In this document: positions 8,313 through 17,781 of the stretch, one piece after another
Numbering within the stretch: the stretch's first letter is position 1
How the letters are laid out: every line of letters starts with the position of its first letter
NCBI GenBank assembly: GCA_965224675.1
Contig: CBDDAA010000002.1
Coordinates: 1,736,001-1,800,000, forward strand
Direction of reading: 5' to 3'
Source: UBA7957 sp965224675
Lineage (GTDB): Bacteria; Pseudomonadota; Gammaproteobacteria; Granulosicoccales; Granulosicoccaceae
Length of the DNA stretch: 64,000 nucleotides
Notes under the pieces: generated by a model
What the model saw: the letters and a program-made list of their open reading frames with translations, nothing else
The model's database searches: none
Told to the model about the DNA's origin: nothing
Position numbers and translations under genes: made by a program

Positions 8313-8957
8313 TTAGATACCGAATTGCTCTCTGTAGCCTTCTATAGACTTAAGTTGCTCACGCATGTCCCGATAATCCAGCAAATACTCAACGATATCA
8401 CTCAAAGTCGCCACAGAGACAACCTTTATAGCGTATTTACATTCAACTTCTTGAATTGCTGAGTGCTGATTTTGCCCTTTCTCCTGTCGATCAATTGCAA
8501 TCACTACCCCAGAGAACTGTGCATTGTGGGCATGAATCATGACAGAAGACTCATTAATCGCCGTACCCGCTGTTATTACATCATCGATAACCAAAACCCG
8601 CCCGCTCAAAGGTGCACCTACTAAATCTCCACCTTCGCCATGATTCTTCACTTCCTTACGATTGAAACACCAAGGAACATCGCAGCCGTGGATCTCTGCA
8701 AGCGCTATTGCCGTGGTACAAGCCAACGGTATTCCCTTATAAGCCGGGCCATAGAGCATGTCGAATTCTATACCACAGTCCATTATCGATTGGGCATAGA
8801 ATTGTCCCAACCGGCGTATTGCTTCACCGCTATTAAACAGTCCTGCATTAAAGAAATATGGGCTAACGCGGCCCGATTTAAGCGTATATTGGCCAAACCT
8901 CAAGACATTATGTTCCAGTGAAAATTTTATAAACGCCTGTTGTCTGCTCAGTACCAT
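8313..8957 (-). CDS. pyrE: Orotate phosphoribosyltransferase
   Basis: 214 aa, matching E. coli PyrE (213). Transfers ribose-5-phosphate from PRPP to orotate, giving OMP in pyrimidine synthesis. The signature PRPP loop VLVIDDVITAGTA is present, as are the YGPAYKGIPLA segment and the catalytic-loop region NRKEVKNHGEGG with its mobile lysines. Divergent from the exonuclease III gene across a 72-base gap that contains a 31-bp palindrome. Unlike enterics there is no rph gene upstream in the same operon. Confidence 0.97.
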   Translation of the reverse strand: MVLSRQQAFIKFSLEHNVLRFGQYTLKSGRVSPYFFNAGLFNSGEAIRRLGQFYAQSIMDCGIEFDMLYGPAYKGIPLACTTAIALAEIHGCDVPWCFNRKEVKNHGEGGDLVGAPLSGRVLVIDDVITAGTAINESSVMIHAHNAQFSGVVIAIDRQEKGQNQHSAIQEVECKYAIKVVSVATLSDIVEYLLDYRDMREQLKSIEGYREQFGI

Positions 8958-8974
8958 TGTCTGTCACTCAGAAT

Positions 8975-9005
8975 GAAAGATTCGGGTATCATACCCGAAT
9001 CTTTC
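8975..9005. promoter_or_regulatory. 31-bp near-perfect palindrome between pyrE and exonuclease III genes
   Basis: Bases 8975-8989 and 8991-9005 are exact inverse complements, 15 bp each, around one central base. The left arm begins GAAAGATTCGGG. Both neighbouring genes start outward from it (pyrE at 8957, exonuclease III at 9030), so it cannot terminate either. It is either an operator for a dimeric regulator or, if transcribed, a strong 5'-leader hairpin. Confidence 0.6.
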
Positions 9006-9029
9006 TATTTAACGCTTGGGGAACACGAA

Positions 9030-9809
9030 TTGCGCATTATCACAATTAATGTCAATGGTATAAGAGCCGCAGCAAAGAAAGGCATGTTTAACTGGTTACG
9101 CACACAAAACGCAGATGTCATTTGCCTACAAGAGACCAAAGCACAGGTTCATCAGCTTGCTGATCCGGTTTTTCACCCCACTGGATATCATTGTTTCTAT
9201 CACGATGCGGTAAAAAAGGGTTATAGCGGCGTTGCAATCTATACCCGCCACCAACCAAAAGAGATGATTATCGGCCTCAATCGAGAATCCATTGATAACG
9301 AAGGGCGCTACCTTGAGGCAAGATTTGGCAATCTTTCAGTCATTTCCCTATATATGCCCTCTGGTACATCGGGCGATGTGAGGCAAACTTTTAAATATGA
9401 AATGATGGATATTTTCCTACCTTACTTAAAATCTCTTAAGAGAAAACGGCGTGAGTTTATCATCTGTGGCGATTGGAATATTGCTCACACCGAGGCAGAT
9501 ATTCGAAATTGGCGAGGTAATAAGAAAAATTCTGGTTTTTTACCCGAAGAGCGGGCATGGCTAACACGGCTTTTTAATGAAGTAGACTACGTTGATGCTT
9601 TCAGAGAACTCGAACAAGCTGAGCATGAATATACTTGGTGGTCCAACCGTGGGCAGGCACGGGCAAATAATGTCGGCTGGCGGATAGATTATCAAATCAC
9701 CACACCAGGACTACGGGGCAAGGTAGTAAAAACGGAAATATATAGAGAGAAATCCTTCTCAGATCATGCACCGCTAATTATCGATTACAATTTCAACCTG
9801 AAATCGTGA
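9030..9809 (+). CDS. xthA: Exonuclease III-family AP endonuclease
   Basis: 259 aa from TTG 9030, chosen because GGGGAA lies 6 bases upstream and the family N-terminus MRIITINVNG then falls exactly at the start; an in-frame ATG at 8940 would overlap pyrE and the palindrome. It cuts DNA at abasic sites and removes 3' blocks. Catalytic residues are all visible: Glu in LQETK, Tyr in YMPSG, Asp and Asn in GDWNIAH, Asp in WRIDYQ, and the final Asp-His in SDHAPL. The location next to pyrE matches Pseudomonas crc, a relative that lost catalysis; this copy has not. It is translationally coupled to the transporter that follows. Confidence 0.93.
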   Translation: MRIITINVNGIRAAAKKGMFNWLRTQNADVICLQETKAQVHQLADPVFHPTGYHCFYHDAVKKGYSGVAIYTRHQPKEMIIGLNRESIDNEGRYLEARFGNLSVISLYMPSGTSGDVRQTFKYEMMDIFLPYLKSLKRKRREFIICGDWNIAHTEADIRNWRGNKKNSGFLPEERAWLTRLFNEVDYVDAFRELEQAEHEYTWWSNRGQARANNVGWRIDYQITTPGLRGKVVKTEIYREKSFSDHAPLIIDYNFNLKS

Positions 9810-11104
9810 CCCAACCCATACATAGTTGGCGAGAAGCCTTTCAGAGTTATCTGCAAACACAAAGTCTTATAATTTTTTTTATGGGCTTTGCAGCAGGATT
9901 ACCTTACCTATTGATTTTTTCGACACTTTCTGTTTGGTTGACTGAGTCTGATGTCAGTCGATCATCAATCGGTTTTTTCTCATGGGTAGGTATTACTTTT
10001 TCAATTAAGGTGTTATGGGCACCTATTGTAGATAGTTTCAATATTCCCTGGTTAGGTAAAAGGTTTGGCAAGCGTCGTAGCTGGATACTATTAGCACAAG
10101 TCATCATTGCACTCACCCTATTTTCCATAGGACAAACAGATCCCGGAACCAATCTAAAAGTCATTGTCTTTTTAGCAGTTACGGTTGCATTTGCTTCAGC
10201 AACTCAGGATATTTGTATTGATGCCTACCGCATAGAATCAGCTGGCGCAGAATATCAAGGCACGCTTTCAGCGATGTATATTTTTGGTTACAGAGTTGCC
10301 TTGTTAGTCGCAGGAGCAGGTGCATTGTATATCGCTGAATATAAAAGCTGGGCTGTCAGTTATACTGTAATGGCCTGTTTAATGAGTTTAGGTATGTTAA
10401 GTGTTTTAGTTGCAAAAGAACCCAGACACAGAGAAAAAGTTGAGCCGGAATTTCAAATAAAATCATGGCTGAAAGATTCTGTGTTGGAACCCTTTGCTGA
10501 TTTTTTTAGCAGATATGCCAAACTTTCACTGTTGATTTTATTGCTGGTCAGTTTATATAAACTCAGCGATGTCACAATGGGGTCTATGGCAAACCCATTT
10601 TATCTGGATATAGGTTTTAGCAAGCTTGATATTGCAAATATCGGCAAGGTATTTGGATTTGTAATGACACTAATTGGAAGCGCACTTGGCGGTGTTCTTG
10701 TGATGCGCTATGGTATTTTTCGTCCCTTGTTGATTGGTGCCATCCTGGTTGCATCATCAAATTTGCTATTTGCTATTATGGCTATGGTAGGTGCTCAAAA
10801 ATGGATGTTAATAATAACTATTAGCGCAGACAACATCAGTGGCGGACTGGCAACGGCAGCCTTTATTGCTTATCTATCCAGTCTGACCAGTACAAATTAT
10901 ACGGCCACACAGTACGCACTTTTCAGCTCGATCATGACATTACCAGCAAAATTTTTAAGTGGTTTTTCTGGCATTTTTGTCGAGCGCTACGGATACTTTG
11001 ATTTTTTTATTTATGCAGCTGCGTTGGGATTACCCGCTATCGCCTTGGTTATATTGGTCATGGTTAAACAAGTTGAAACAGGTAAAGAAAAAGAGAACTT
11101 TTAG
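9806..11104 (+). CDS. AmpG-like MFS permease
   Basis: 432 aa with about twelve hydrophobic segments, a major facilitator protein of the inner membrane. The N-terminus (FFMGFAAGLPYLLIF, then LSVWL) and the GKRRSW loop between helices 2 and 3 are characteristic of AmpG, which imports anhydro-muropeptides for cell-wall recycling. The TQDICIDAYR segment in helix 4-5 also fits. GTG start; GTGA overlap with the exonuclease gene. The substrate is inferred from family resemblance; other acetyl-CoA/AmpG-type carriers share these motifs. Confidence 0.85.
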   Translation: MTQPIHSWREAFQSYLQTQSLIIFFMGFAAGLPYLLIFSTLSVWLTESDVSRSSIGFFSWVGITFSIKVLWAPIVDSFNIPWLGKRFGKRRSWILLAQVIIALTLFSIGQTDPGTNLKVIVFLAVTVAFASATQDICIDAYRIESAGAEYQGTLSAMYIFGYRVALLVAGAGALYIAEYKSWAVSYTVMACLMSLGMLSVLVAKEPRHREKVEPEFQIKSWLKDSVLEPFADFFSRYAKLSLLILLLVSLYKLSDVTMGSMANPFYLDIGFSKLDIANIGKVFGFVMTLIGSALGGVLVMRYGIFRPLLIGAILVASSNLLFAIMAMVGAQKWMLIITISADNISGGLATAAFIAYLSSLTSTNYTATQYALFSSIMTLPAKFLSGFSGIFVERYGYFDFFIYAAALGLPAIALVILVMVKQVETGKEKENF

Positions 11105-11973
11105 TGGGTAGATCTTTCTTGTTACTCCTATTTGGTGTACTAGCCTCATCATCATCCTTCGTATTTATTCGAGAAAGTACGGAACCACCTGTAATGTTGG
11201 CAGCCTATCGCCTTCTACTGACCACGGTTTTGTTGTTACCCCTATTTATACGGGACTTCAAACGCAAATACGCAGGCGGCCTGCGGGAATTATTCAACTC
11301 TGCATTCTGGCCTGGTACTATCTTAGGTGCACACTTTATAACTTGGATTATTGGTGCGCGCTTAACTCCGGGTGCCAACGCGACTCTGATAGTAAGTTTA
11401 GTCCCTCTAGTCATGCCAATATTTATGTTGATGCTATACCATGAGAAAATAAATAAACGTGAAGTCATTGCTACAGGTTTTGCATTGGCTGGGATGCTGA
11501 TTTTGTCAGCTAGCGATTTTAACACTAACCAGGATTTTCTAATAGGAGATGTAGTTTGTCTTATATCGATGGTTCTATTCGGTTTTTATCTTGCACTTGG
11601 CAAAAGAAGCGGTAAATATGACAGTATTTGGTTATATGTAGTTCCTATATATCTGGTAGCAGGGTTATTTTGCTTTGTTATAGCACTATTCCACTCCTCT
11701 CCAATTCATTCCTATGATACTTATGAAATTTCAATGATTGTTGGGTTATCCGTAGTGCCTACCATAATAGGCCATTCAGTTCTGAACTACTCTATGCAAA
11801 AAATTCGTGGCCAAACTGTTAGTATTGTTAACATGGGTCAGTTCGTCTTTGCTGGATTTATGGCCTATATAATGTATCAGGAAATCCCGACTATTGGTTT
11901 TTACGGTGCGTGTTTAGTATTTATTGTTAGCATAATACTTGTATTATATAAACCACCAAAAATGAAAACATAG
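11104..11973 (+). CDS. EamA/DMT-family transporter
   Basis: 289 aa with ten predicted hydrophobic segments in two similar halves of five, as in drug/metabolite exporters (EamA repeats at about 5-135 and 145-285). The end of the first repeat shows AGMLILSASDF and the second repeat ends with the conserved GQFVFAGFMAYIMYQEIP region. GTG start shares its G with the TAG stop of the AmpG-like gene (TAGTG), so the two are probably co-expressed. Substrate cannot be predicted. Confidence 0.85.
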   Translation: MGRSFLLLLFGVLASSSSFVFIRESTEPPVMLAAYRLLLTTVLLLPLFIRDFKRKYAGGLRELFNSAFWPGTILGAHFITWIIGARLTPGANATLIVSLVPLVMPIFMLMLYHEKINKREVIATGFALAGMLILSASDFNTNQDFLIGDVVCLISMVLFGFYLALGKRSGKYDSIWLYVVPIYLVAGLFCFVIALFHSSPIHSYDTYEISMIVGLSVVPTIIGHSVLNYSMQKIRGQTVSIVNMGQFVFAGFMAYIMYQEIPTIGFYGACLVFIVSIILVLYKPPKMKT

Positions 11974-12078
11974 GAACATTATGCTCTCATACATCAATTT
12001 TTTAGATCACAATTAACAATACAATAGATGGCCCAGTACTGTTGAAAATAACTGCCCTGTTTTCTCTAAAAATATGAC

Positions 12079-14724
12079 TTAAGGAGTACTCTTAGCCCCA
12101 ATACTGCGAGAAACAACCTCATAAACATCGGGTGATAGCCCCTCGGTCATCGCAATCCTGTTTAACTGCGACAATAATAGTACTTGGTTAGTAGATCCGT
12201 ACCGCTTCCAACGACTCAATGGTGTTACTAATCGAGCCGCCAATTGTGGGTTAAACTTATTTAGATCAATAATATAATCAGCTAAAAATTCGTAACCTCG
12301 GCCATCGACAGCATGGAAGCAAACAGGGTTTGCTATTGCAAATGCGCCGATTAACGAACGTACGCGATTTGGATTTGAGGTGTCAAAATCAGGATGCTGG
12401 GTTAGTTTCACTACATTATTTAATGTAGATTGTCGAACTGAGGTGGCTTGTATAGTAAACCATTTATCGATAACCAACCGATCTTTCTTCCAACGCGAAT
12501 AAAAATTCTCAAGAATCATTGCTCGTTCATCAATATCAGAATGACTAATCTCTCGCAGTGCTGCCAATGAGTCCGTCATACCCTTAGCGTGGTTGTATTG
12601 TTGCAAAAGCAACTCCTTCCAAACCTTACTATCAAGCGCAGTTATATAGTGTAGACAGATATTTTTCAAACGACGAATACCCATTGCGGCCGCATCCAGA
12701 TCATCGGATTGTTTATCTTGGCAATAGGCATATAAGGCAAGTAATTTTTCTTGATGAGCGTTTGCAATTTGATGACGAATTTTTTCCCTAGCAAGGTGTA
12801 TCACTTCCATATTAACTTCATCCTGTAACTCAGCAATCGTTTCTATACTTGGTAGAAGCAGGGATTCAGCTCGTAGCGCTACATTTTTATCAGTTATTTC
12901 CAATGTTCTCGCCACTGCTTGACTAAACCCTGGGTCAATATCTGCTGACGCTGTACTATTGAGGCTTTGCATCTCCCTCATGATAATGCGTGTTGCCAGT
13001 CGCTGTCCTGACTCCCAGCGGTTAAAGCTATCGGCATCAAATCGCATTAAGAATGCTAATTCATTATCACTATAGTCATATTCAAGAATTACAGGCGCAC
13101 AAAAATTTCTAAGCAGGGATGGCACTGGTTTGTTTTCAACATTCACAAAGGTAAAAGTTTCACGTTGCTTCTTTATATCGAGGGTAATCTCATTACAGGA
13201 TTGAGTTTCTCCCGCTAGTTGTAAACGCTGGACAGCACCAGCATTATTAATTAAACCCAACACAAAAGGCATGTGAAAGTTTTGCTTGTGAGAGTGTGTT
13301 TTTGTCACTTGCTGTATATTCAACCGAAACTCTTTTCTGGTTTCATCATATTGAGTTTCAATTTTAAGGGTGGGTGTACCGGCATAGGAATACCAATTTC
13401 GAAACAGAGTCAAATCCACATAGCTGGCGTCCTCCATGGCGACAATAAAGTCCTCACAGGTAACAGCTTGCCCATCATGTCGGTTAAAATACAACTCCAA
13501 CCCAACTCGGAAAGCAGTTTCACCGAGTAATGTATGCATCATTCGAATAACCTCAGCTCCTTTTTCGTACACCGTTGCTGTATAGAAATTATTGATCTCT
13601 ATGTAGTAATCTGGTCTGATTGGATGCGCCATTGGACTTGCATCTTCAGGAAACTGCCTCGCTCTAAGTTGCCGAACATCATTAATACGTTTAACAGCCC
13701 TTGAATTCAGATCAGCGCTGAATTCCTGATCTCTGAAAACGGTCAAGCCCTCCTTCAAACTAAGTTGAAACCAGTCGCGACAGGTAACACGGTTACCCGT
13801 CCAGTTATGAAAGTATTCGTGTCCAATTACACTCTCTATTCCTTCAAAATCACTGTCTGTAGCACTCTTCCTATCCGCCAATACGAATTTGGAATTAAAT
13901 ACATTAAGCCCTTTATTCTCCATGGCACCCATATTGAAATCATCGACCGCGACAATCATGTAGATGTCCAAATCATATTCAAGAGCAAAACGCTGTTCAT
14001 CCCAGGCCATTGATTTTTTCAAAGATTGCATGGCAAAGTCGCACTTATCTTTATTATGGTGTTGAACAAAAATATTGAGTTCAACATCACGACCAGAAAT
14101 TGTTTTGTAGTTATCTGATATACAAGCCAGATCACCAGCAATCAAAGCAAATAGGTAACTGGGCTTAGGGAAAGGATCATCCCAGCGAACCCAATGCCGC
14201 CCGCCTTCAAGGTCGCCTTTACCCACTCTGTTACCATTGGAGAGCAAAATCGGATATTGTTTCTTGTCAGCGTTAATTTCCACACTGAATACAGACAACA
14301 CATCGGGTCGATCAGGGAAATAGGTAATACGGCGAAACCCCTGTGCTTCACACTGGGTACAATAATTACCGCTTGATTGATACAAGCCTTCAAGCCGAGT
14401 ATTTTTATGTGGCTCAATTTCCACCTCAATTTCTAATATACAACTGCTGCCACTCACGGCTATTGTTAAGCATTTTTCATCAACGACATATGCCTTTGAT
14501 TCAAGCTTGACACCATCCAGTCTCAGTGAAATCAGTTTTAGACCGATTCCATCCAGATGAAGTTCCTGATCATCATTTTCCAGGTTTTTCTGAAAACATA
14601 GTCTACTGTGTACCCGAGTGATTTCCTTTTGCAGATGAAACTTAAGATCAACGGTATCCAGGCGGAAACTCGGCGCTCTATAGTCGATCCGCTTGATGGT
14701 CTTCGGCGATGGATTTTTATTCAT
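12079..14724 (-). CDS. pepN: Aminopeptidase N (M1 zinc metalloprotease)
   Basis: 881 aa, near E. coli PepN (870). Removes N-terminal residues from peptides in the cytoplasm. The exopeptidase signature NMGAMENKG is at about residue 263-271, the zinc site HEYFHNW near 302-308 and the second glutamate in LKEGLTVFRD about 19 residues on. A Tyr of the ATVYEKGAEV region serves as the proton donor in the family. The C-terminal helical domain (about 545-881) is complete. It stands alone: convergent with the transporter operon, divergent from the next gene. Confidence 0.96.
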   Translation of the reverse strand: MNKNPSPKTIKRIDYRAPSFRLDTVDLKFHLQKEITRVHSRLCFQKNLENDDQELHLDGIGLKLISLRLDGVKLESKAYVVDEKCLTIAVSGSSCILEIEVEIEPHKNTRLEGLYQSSGNYCTQCEAQGFRRITYFPDRPDVLSVFSVEINADKKQYPILLSNGNRVGKGDLEGGRHWVRWDDPFPKPSYLFALIAGDLACISDNYKTISGRDVELNIFVQHHNKDKCDFAMQSLKKSMAWDEQRFALEYDLDIYMIVAVDDFNMGAMENKGLNVFNSKFVLADRKSATDSDFEGIESVIGHEYFHNWTGNRVTCRDWFQLSLKEGLTVFRDQEFSADLNSRAVKRINDVRQLRARQFPEDASPMAHPIRPDYYIEINNFYTATVYEKGAEVIRMMHTLLGETAFRVGLELYFNRHDGQAVTCEDFIVAMEDASYVDLTLFRNWYSYAGTPTLKIETQYDETRKEFRLNIQQVTKTHSHKQNFHMPFVLGLINNAGAVQRLQLAGETQSCNEITLDIKKQRETFTFVNVENKPVPSLLRNFCAPVILEYDYSDNELAFLMRFDADSFNRWESGQRLATRIIMREMQSLNSTASADIDPGFSQAVARTLEITDKNVALRAESLLLPSIETIAELQDEVNMEVIHLAREKIRHQIANAHQEKLLALYAYCQDKQSDDLDAAAMGIRRLKNICLHYITALDSKVWKELLLQQYNHAKGMTDSLAALREISHSDIDERAMILENFYSRWKKDRLVIDKWFTIQATSVRQSTLNNVVKLTQHPDFDTSNPNRVRSLIGAFAIANPVCFHAVDGRGYEFLADYIIDLNKFNPQLAARLVTPLSRWKRYGSTNQVLLLSQLNRIAMTEGLSPDVYEVVSRSIGAKSTP

Positions 14725-14964
14725 TGACTACTCAATTAATTGTTTATGTTACCGCAAGCATAATATTTGCAAGTAACATCAATGTACCCTGACGGCCTCT
14801 GCTACATTACTACTGGCCGAACGCCGTCTTCGTGCTTTACTAATTACCGCCTTACTATATTAAAATCCTAAAACTCATGGTGCTAAGCCCTTGCGTCAGG
14901 GTTGATTGGACTTGTTAAGCATTTCTCATTGTGACTAATTAATACACTTGGATATAAAGGATCT

Positions 14965-14972
14965 GGGGGGGG
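14965..14972. repeat. G8 homopolymer in the pepN/15023 divergent region
   Basis: Eight consecutive G residues lie 50 bases before the HELLH-protein gene, the longest G run I saw in this AT-rich window. It sits in the loop of an imperfect element bounded by GATATAA (14951-14957) and TTATATC (14978-14984), inverse complements. Such tracts can vary in length by slippage and alter promoter spacing. The surrounding 298-base gap (14725-15022) otherwise shows no gene. Confidence 0.45.
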
Positions 14973-15022
14973 TGTCGTTATATCGATAGGCTACTGTCGA
15001 TCAACACTATAACAAAATCACA

Positions 15023-15802
15023 ATGCGCTTGTTTACATTTACTAATTTCCGAATTCTTATCCTTCTCTGCGCATTATCCTTTGCCGCACTATACACACTC
15101 CATCAAAACACGTTCACCCGTGGTTGGAATAAGAGCCTGGAAGTGATCATCTTCCCAATAAATGGTGATGATTCAGCTGAAACCCAAAACTATATAAACC
15201 ATTTACGCAGTGATGATTTTTATGACATTGACAGATGGACTATAAAAGAGTCTAGACGTTATAACCTTCTTATTGACAAACCTACTCAGGTATCTCTTGG
15301 CGGTTCAATAAATAAATCGCCACCTGTTCTTCCAGACACTCAGAATCCATTAATGACACTATTGTGGGGTTTAGAAATTCGTTGGTGGGCTTTTAGAAAT
15401 ACGCCGGATAATAAATCTAATCTGGAGCGAATTCGCATGTTCGTAATTTATCAGCAGGGCGAAAAGGATAGGGCCTTGCCCCATTCCCTTGGACTTCAAA
15501 AGGGCTTAATGGGTATTGTCTATGCCTATGCTACAAAAAAACAGAATAAGCAAAATAATATTGTTATCAGCCATGAATTACTTCATATTGTTGGAGCGAC
15601 TGATAAATATGATGTATCAGGTATCCCCCTGTTTCCTCATGGTTATGCTGATCCCGCCCGATCCCCACTTTTTCCACAGCAATACGCTGAAATCATGGCA
15701 GGTCATATTCCTGTAACAAAAACTCGATCACATATGGCAAAAAGTTTAAAAAGTGTTGTTATCAACCCGCATACCGCGAGTGAGATTAACTGGATCAACT
15801 GA
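15023..15802 (+). CDS. Putative membrane-anchored HExxH metallopeptidase-like protein
   Basis: 259 aa. One hydrophobic segment at about residues 10-26 acts as a signal anchor, placing the body in the periplasm. The notable motif is VISHELLHIVGATDKYD at about 186-202: HExxH plus a downstream Asp/Lys/Tyr cluster, as in zincin-type metallopeptidases where a later Asp or His is the third ligand. The downstream segment ends with an IMAGHIP stretch. I do not recognise a named family, and peptidase activity is inferred from the motif only. It lies alone downstream of a divergent promoter region carrying a G8 run. Confidence 0.7.
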   Translation: MRLFTFTNFRILILLCALSFAALYTLHQNTFTRGWNKSLEVIIFPINGDDSAETQNYINHLRSDDFYDIDRWTIKESRRYNLLIDKPTQVSLGGSINKSPPVLPDTQNPLMTLLWGLEIRWWAFRNTPDNKSNLERIRMFVIYQQGEKDRALPHSLGLQKGLMGIVYAYATKKQNKQNNIVISHELLHIVGATDKYDVSGIPLFPHGYADPARSPLFPQQYAEIMAGHIPVTKTRSHMAKSLKSVVINPHTASEINWIN

Positions 15803-15928
15803 TAGTGGATCGGGCATATCAACTCGTTTAGATTCTACTTAAGTTAACTTAATAGTACTGGCTATCTTTGTTGCAAGGTAATATCCTTGCCAAAATTTAC
15901 TGAACTATTAAGCTGTTATTGATCACTG

Positions 15929-16354
15929 ATGGATTTTTTTGTATCTCTATTTAACACTGAAAGACACCAACTTATAACTTGGCTTAGCCTCATATCACTA
16001 CTTTTTTTTGTTGGCTCCCTGATTATCATCCCATTTGTAGTCGCTAGATTACCGACTGACTATTTTGTGAAAAAAAAACGTCAACCTGCAAGCTCGCGGA
16101 CCGCCAATTCCTATTGGCAAGTTACAATAATACTAATCAAAAATGTTGCAGGTATACTATTAATTCTGGCAGGAATAGCTATGTTGATATTACCGGGGCA
16201 AGGTTTACTAAGTATTCTAATTGGATTGTCACTTAGCAACTTTCCTGGAAAGTTTACACTGGAGCGTAGGCTTGTAAAAATCCCTTCTATATTTAAAGGA
16301 CTCAATTGGTTGAGAAAGAGAAAAGGAAAATCGGCTTTACAGATCCCTGAATAA
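15929..16354 (+). CDS. Small inner-membrane protein resembling the PGPGW family
   Basis: 141 aa with two or three hydrophobic segments (about 18-43, 67-88 and 90-100). The central LPGQGLLSILIGLSL stretch resembles the PGPGW transmembrane family, in which a PGPG turn joins two helices; here the turn reads PGQG. The C-terminus is basic (WLRKRKGK) and should be cytoplasmic. No enzymatic feature. Function unknown. Confidence 0.65.
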   Translation: MDFFVSLFNTERHQLITWLSLISLLFFVGSLIIIPFVVARLPTDYFVKKKRQPASSRTANSYWQVTIILIKNVAGILLILAGIAMLILPGQGLLSILIGLSLSNFPGKFTLERRLVKIPSIFKGLNWLRKRKGKSALQIPE

Positions 16355-16537
16355 TTGGAACACCGTAAAGTACGTTACCAGATAAACAGTTTTACCACCA
16401 ATACCTATGTTGTCGCACAATTTACAGTTGTTTCATGGAATTTAACTATAATCACCCAGTTAGACTTGGAATTATCCAGATTTAGCAAATAAACAACAGT
16501 ATTTAAAAATTCGCTTCCAGCCAGATTCATTCAAAAA

Positions 16538-17710
16538 ATGCGTGTTAATTTCTATTCTAACTATTTATTTTACCTAGCTTTATTGCTCGTACCCAATACC
16601 CTTCTGGCAGCAAATCACAATCTATATGACAAAGAACTGAGAGAATCACAAATAGAGATCACTACCCTCGACAATTCCATAAGGCTTGATGAAAAAAAAC
16701 GTAAGACTATTCAGCAGCGTCTTCGTGATCGAAACAAGCGAATAAAGCGCCTAAACTCTAAAATCAACACACTAGAAGAAAGAATTCAGACCTCTGCTAA
16801 GAAACTGAAGCTTATAGAAGCAAATCTCGTCATTCAGCGTCGAAATACCCACCAAAAAAAATCATTACTGGCAAAACAGATACGGTTAGCTTACCAACTG
16901 GGCCGACAAACAGATGTTCAAGTACTGTTAAACCAAAATAATCCTGAATCATATGGAAGATTGTCAGTTTATGCTGATTATTTTTCCCGTGCCAGACAAA
17001 AAGAAATCACAACAGCACTACAGAGTGTTCGAATATTAACTGAAACACGTCTAAAAGCTGCACAAGTCCGAAAAACACACACCAGCGATCGGCAAAAACT
17101 AGCCCATATACAGAAAAGCGAAGAAAGTGAACAACGCATCCGCAAGCGATTACTCACCCAATTGGAATCAGGCATTACCAATAAAAAAAGCCAAATTAGT
17201 CAGTTAAAGATTAGCATTGCAAAATTACAGAGCCTAGTTGAACAAATTGATAATAATAACAAAAACACGGATCTGCTGTTCGATGCATCAAGAGGAAAAC
17301 TACCTTGGCCTCTGGATGGACTCGTAAAAGCGCATTACGGGCAGAATAAAACAGGTGGAAAGTTACGCTGGAATGGGATGTTTATCACTGCGCTTGTAGG
17401 TTCTGATGTCCATACCATTGCCGATGGAGAAGTCGTTTACGCCGATTGGTTGAACGGATTTGGACTGCTACTCATTATTAGTCATAATGATGGCCTAATG
17501 AGTCTATATGGTAACAATCGTGATTTGATGGCAGATACCGGGGAAATCGTTAAAATGGGCCAGTTAATTGCAACTGTTGGAAATTCTTCCGGTCAGAAAG
17601 AAAGTGGCCTCTATTTCGAAGTTCGGGAAAATGCTGTCGCTGTAGATCCGGAAAAGTGGATTGTTCCACAAATACAGTATGCAAAATCAGGTTTAATTCA
17701 AGCTCAATAG
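16538..17710 (+). CDS. envC: EnvC-family murein hydrolase activator
   Basis: 390 aa. A signal peptide ends at about residue 24 (LLAANH). A long coiled coil fills about 28-240, and a LytM/M23 domain about 255-385. Zinc ligands of active M23 peptidases are missing: the first His position reads WNGMFI and the HxH position reads LYGNN. The protein should therefore bind and activate amidases at the septum through FtsEX, as E. coli EnvC does, not cut peptidoglycan itself. Upstream of ctpA by 71 bases, as in pseudomonads, although gpmI, which usually precedes envC there, is absent. Confidence 0.9.
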   Translation: MRVNFYSNYLFYLALLLVPNTLLAANHNLYDKELRESQIEITTLDNSIRLDEKKRKTIQQRLRDRNKRIKRLNSKINTLEERIQTSAKKLKLIEANLVIQRRNTHQKKSLLAKQIRLAYQLGRQTDVQVLLNQNNPESYGRLSVYADYFSRARQKEITTALQSVRILTETRLKAAQVRKTHTSDRQKLAHIQKSEESEQRIRKRLLTQLESGITNKKSQISQLKISIAKLQSLVEQIDNNNKNTDLLFDASRGKLPWPLDGLVKAHYGQNKTGGKLRWNGMFITALVGSDVHTIADGEVVYADWLNGFGLLLIISHNDGLMSLYGNNRDLMADTGEIVKMGQLIATVGNSSGQKESGLYFEVRENAVAVDPEKWIVPQIQYAKSGLIQAQ

Positions 17711-17781
17711 CGTATTGAGTGGTAGACTCCACAATATCTTCAGTAATTATACATGGCACTATGCTTAGTCAGGAGTTGTAA

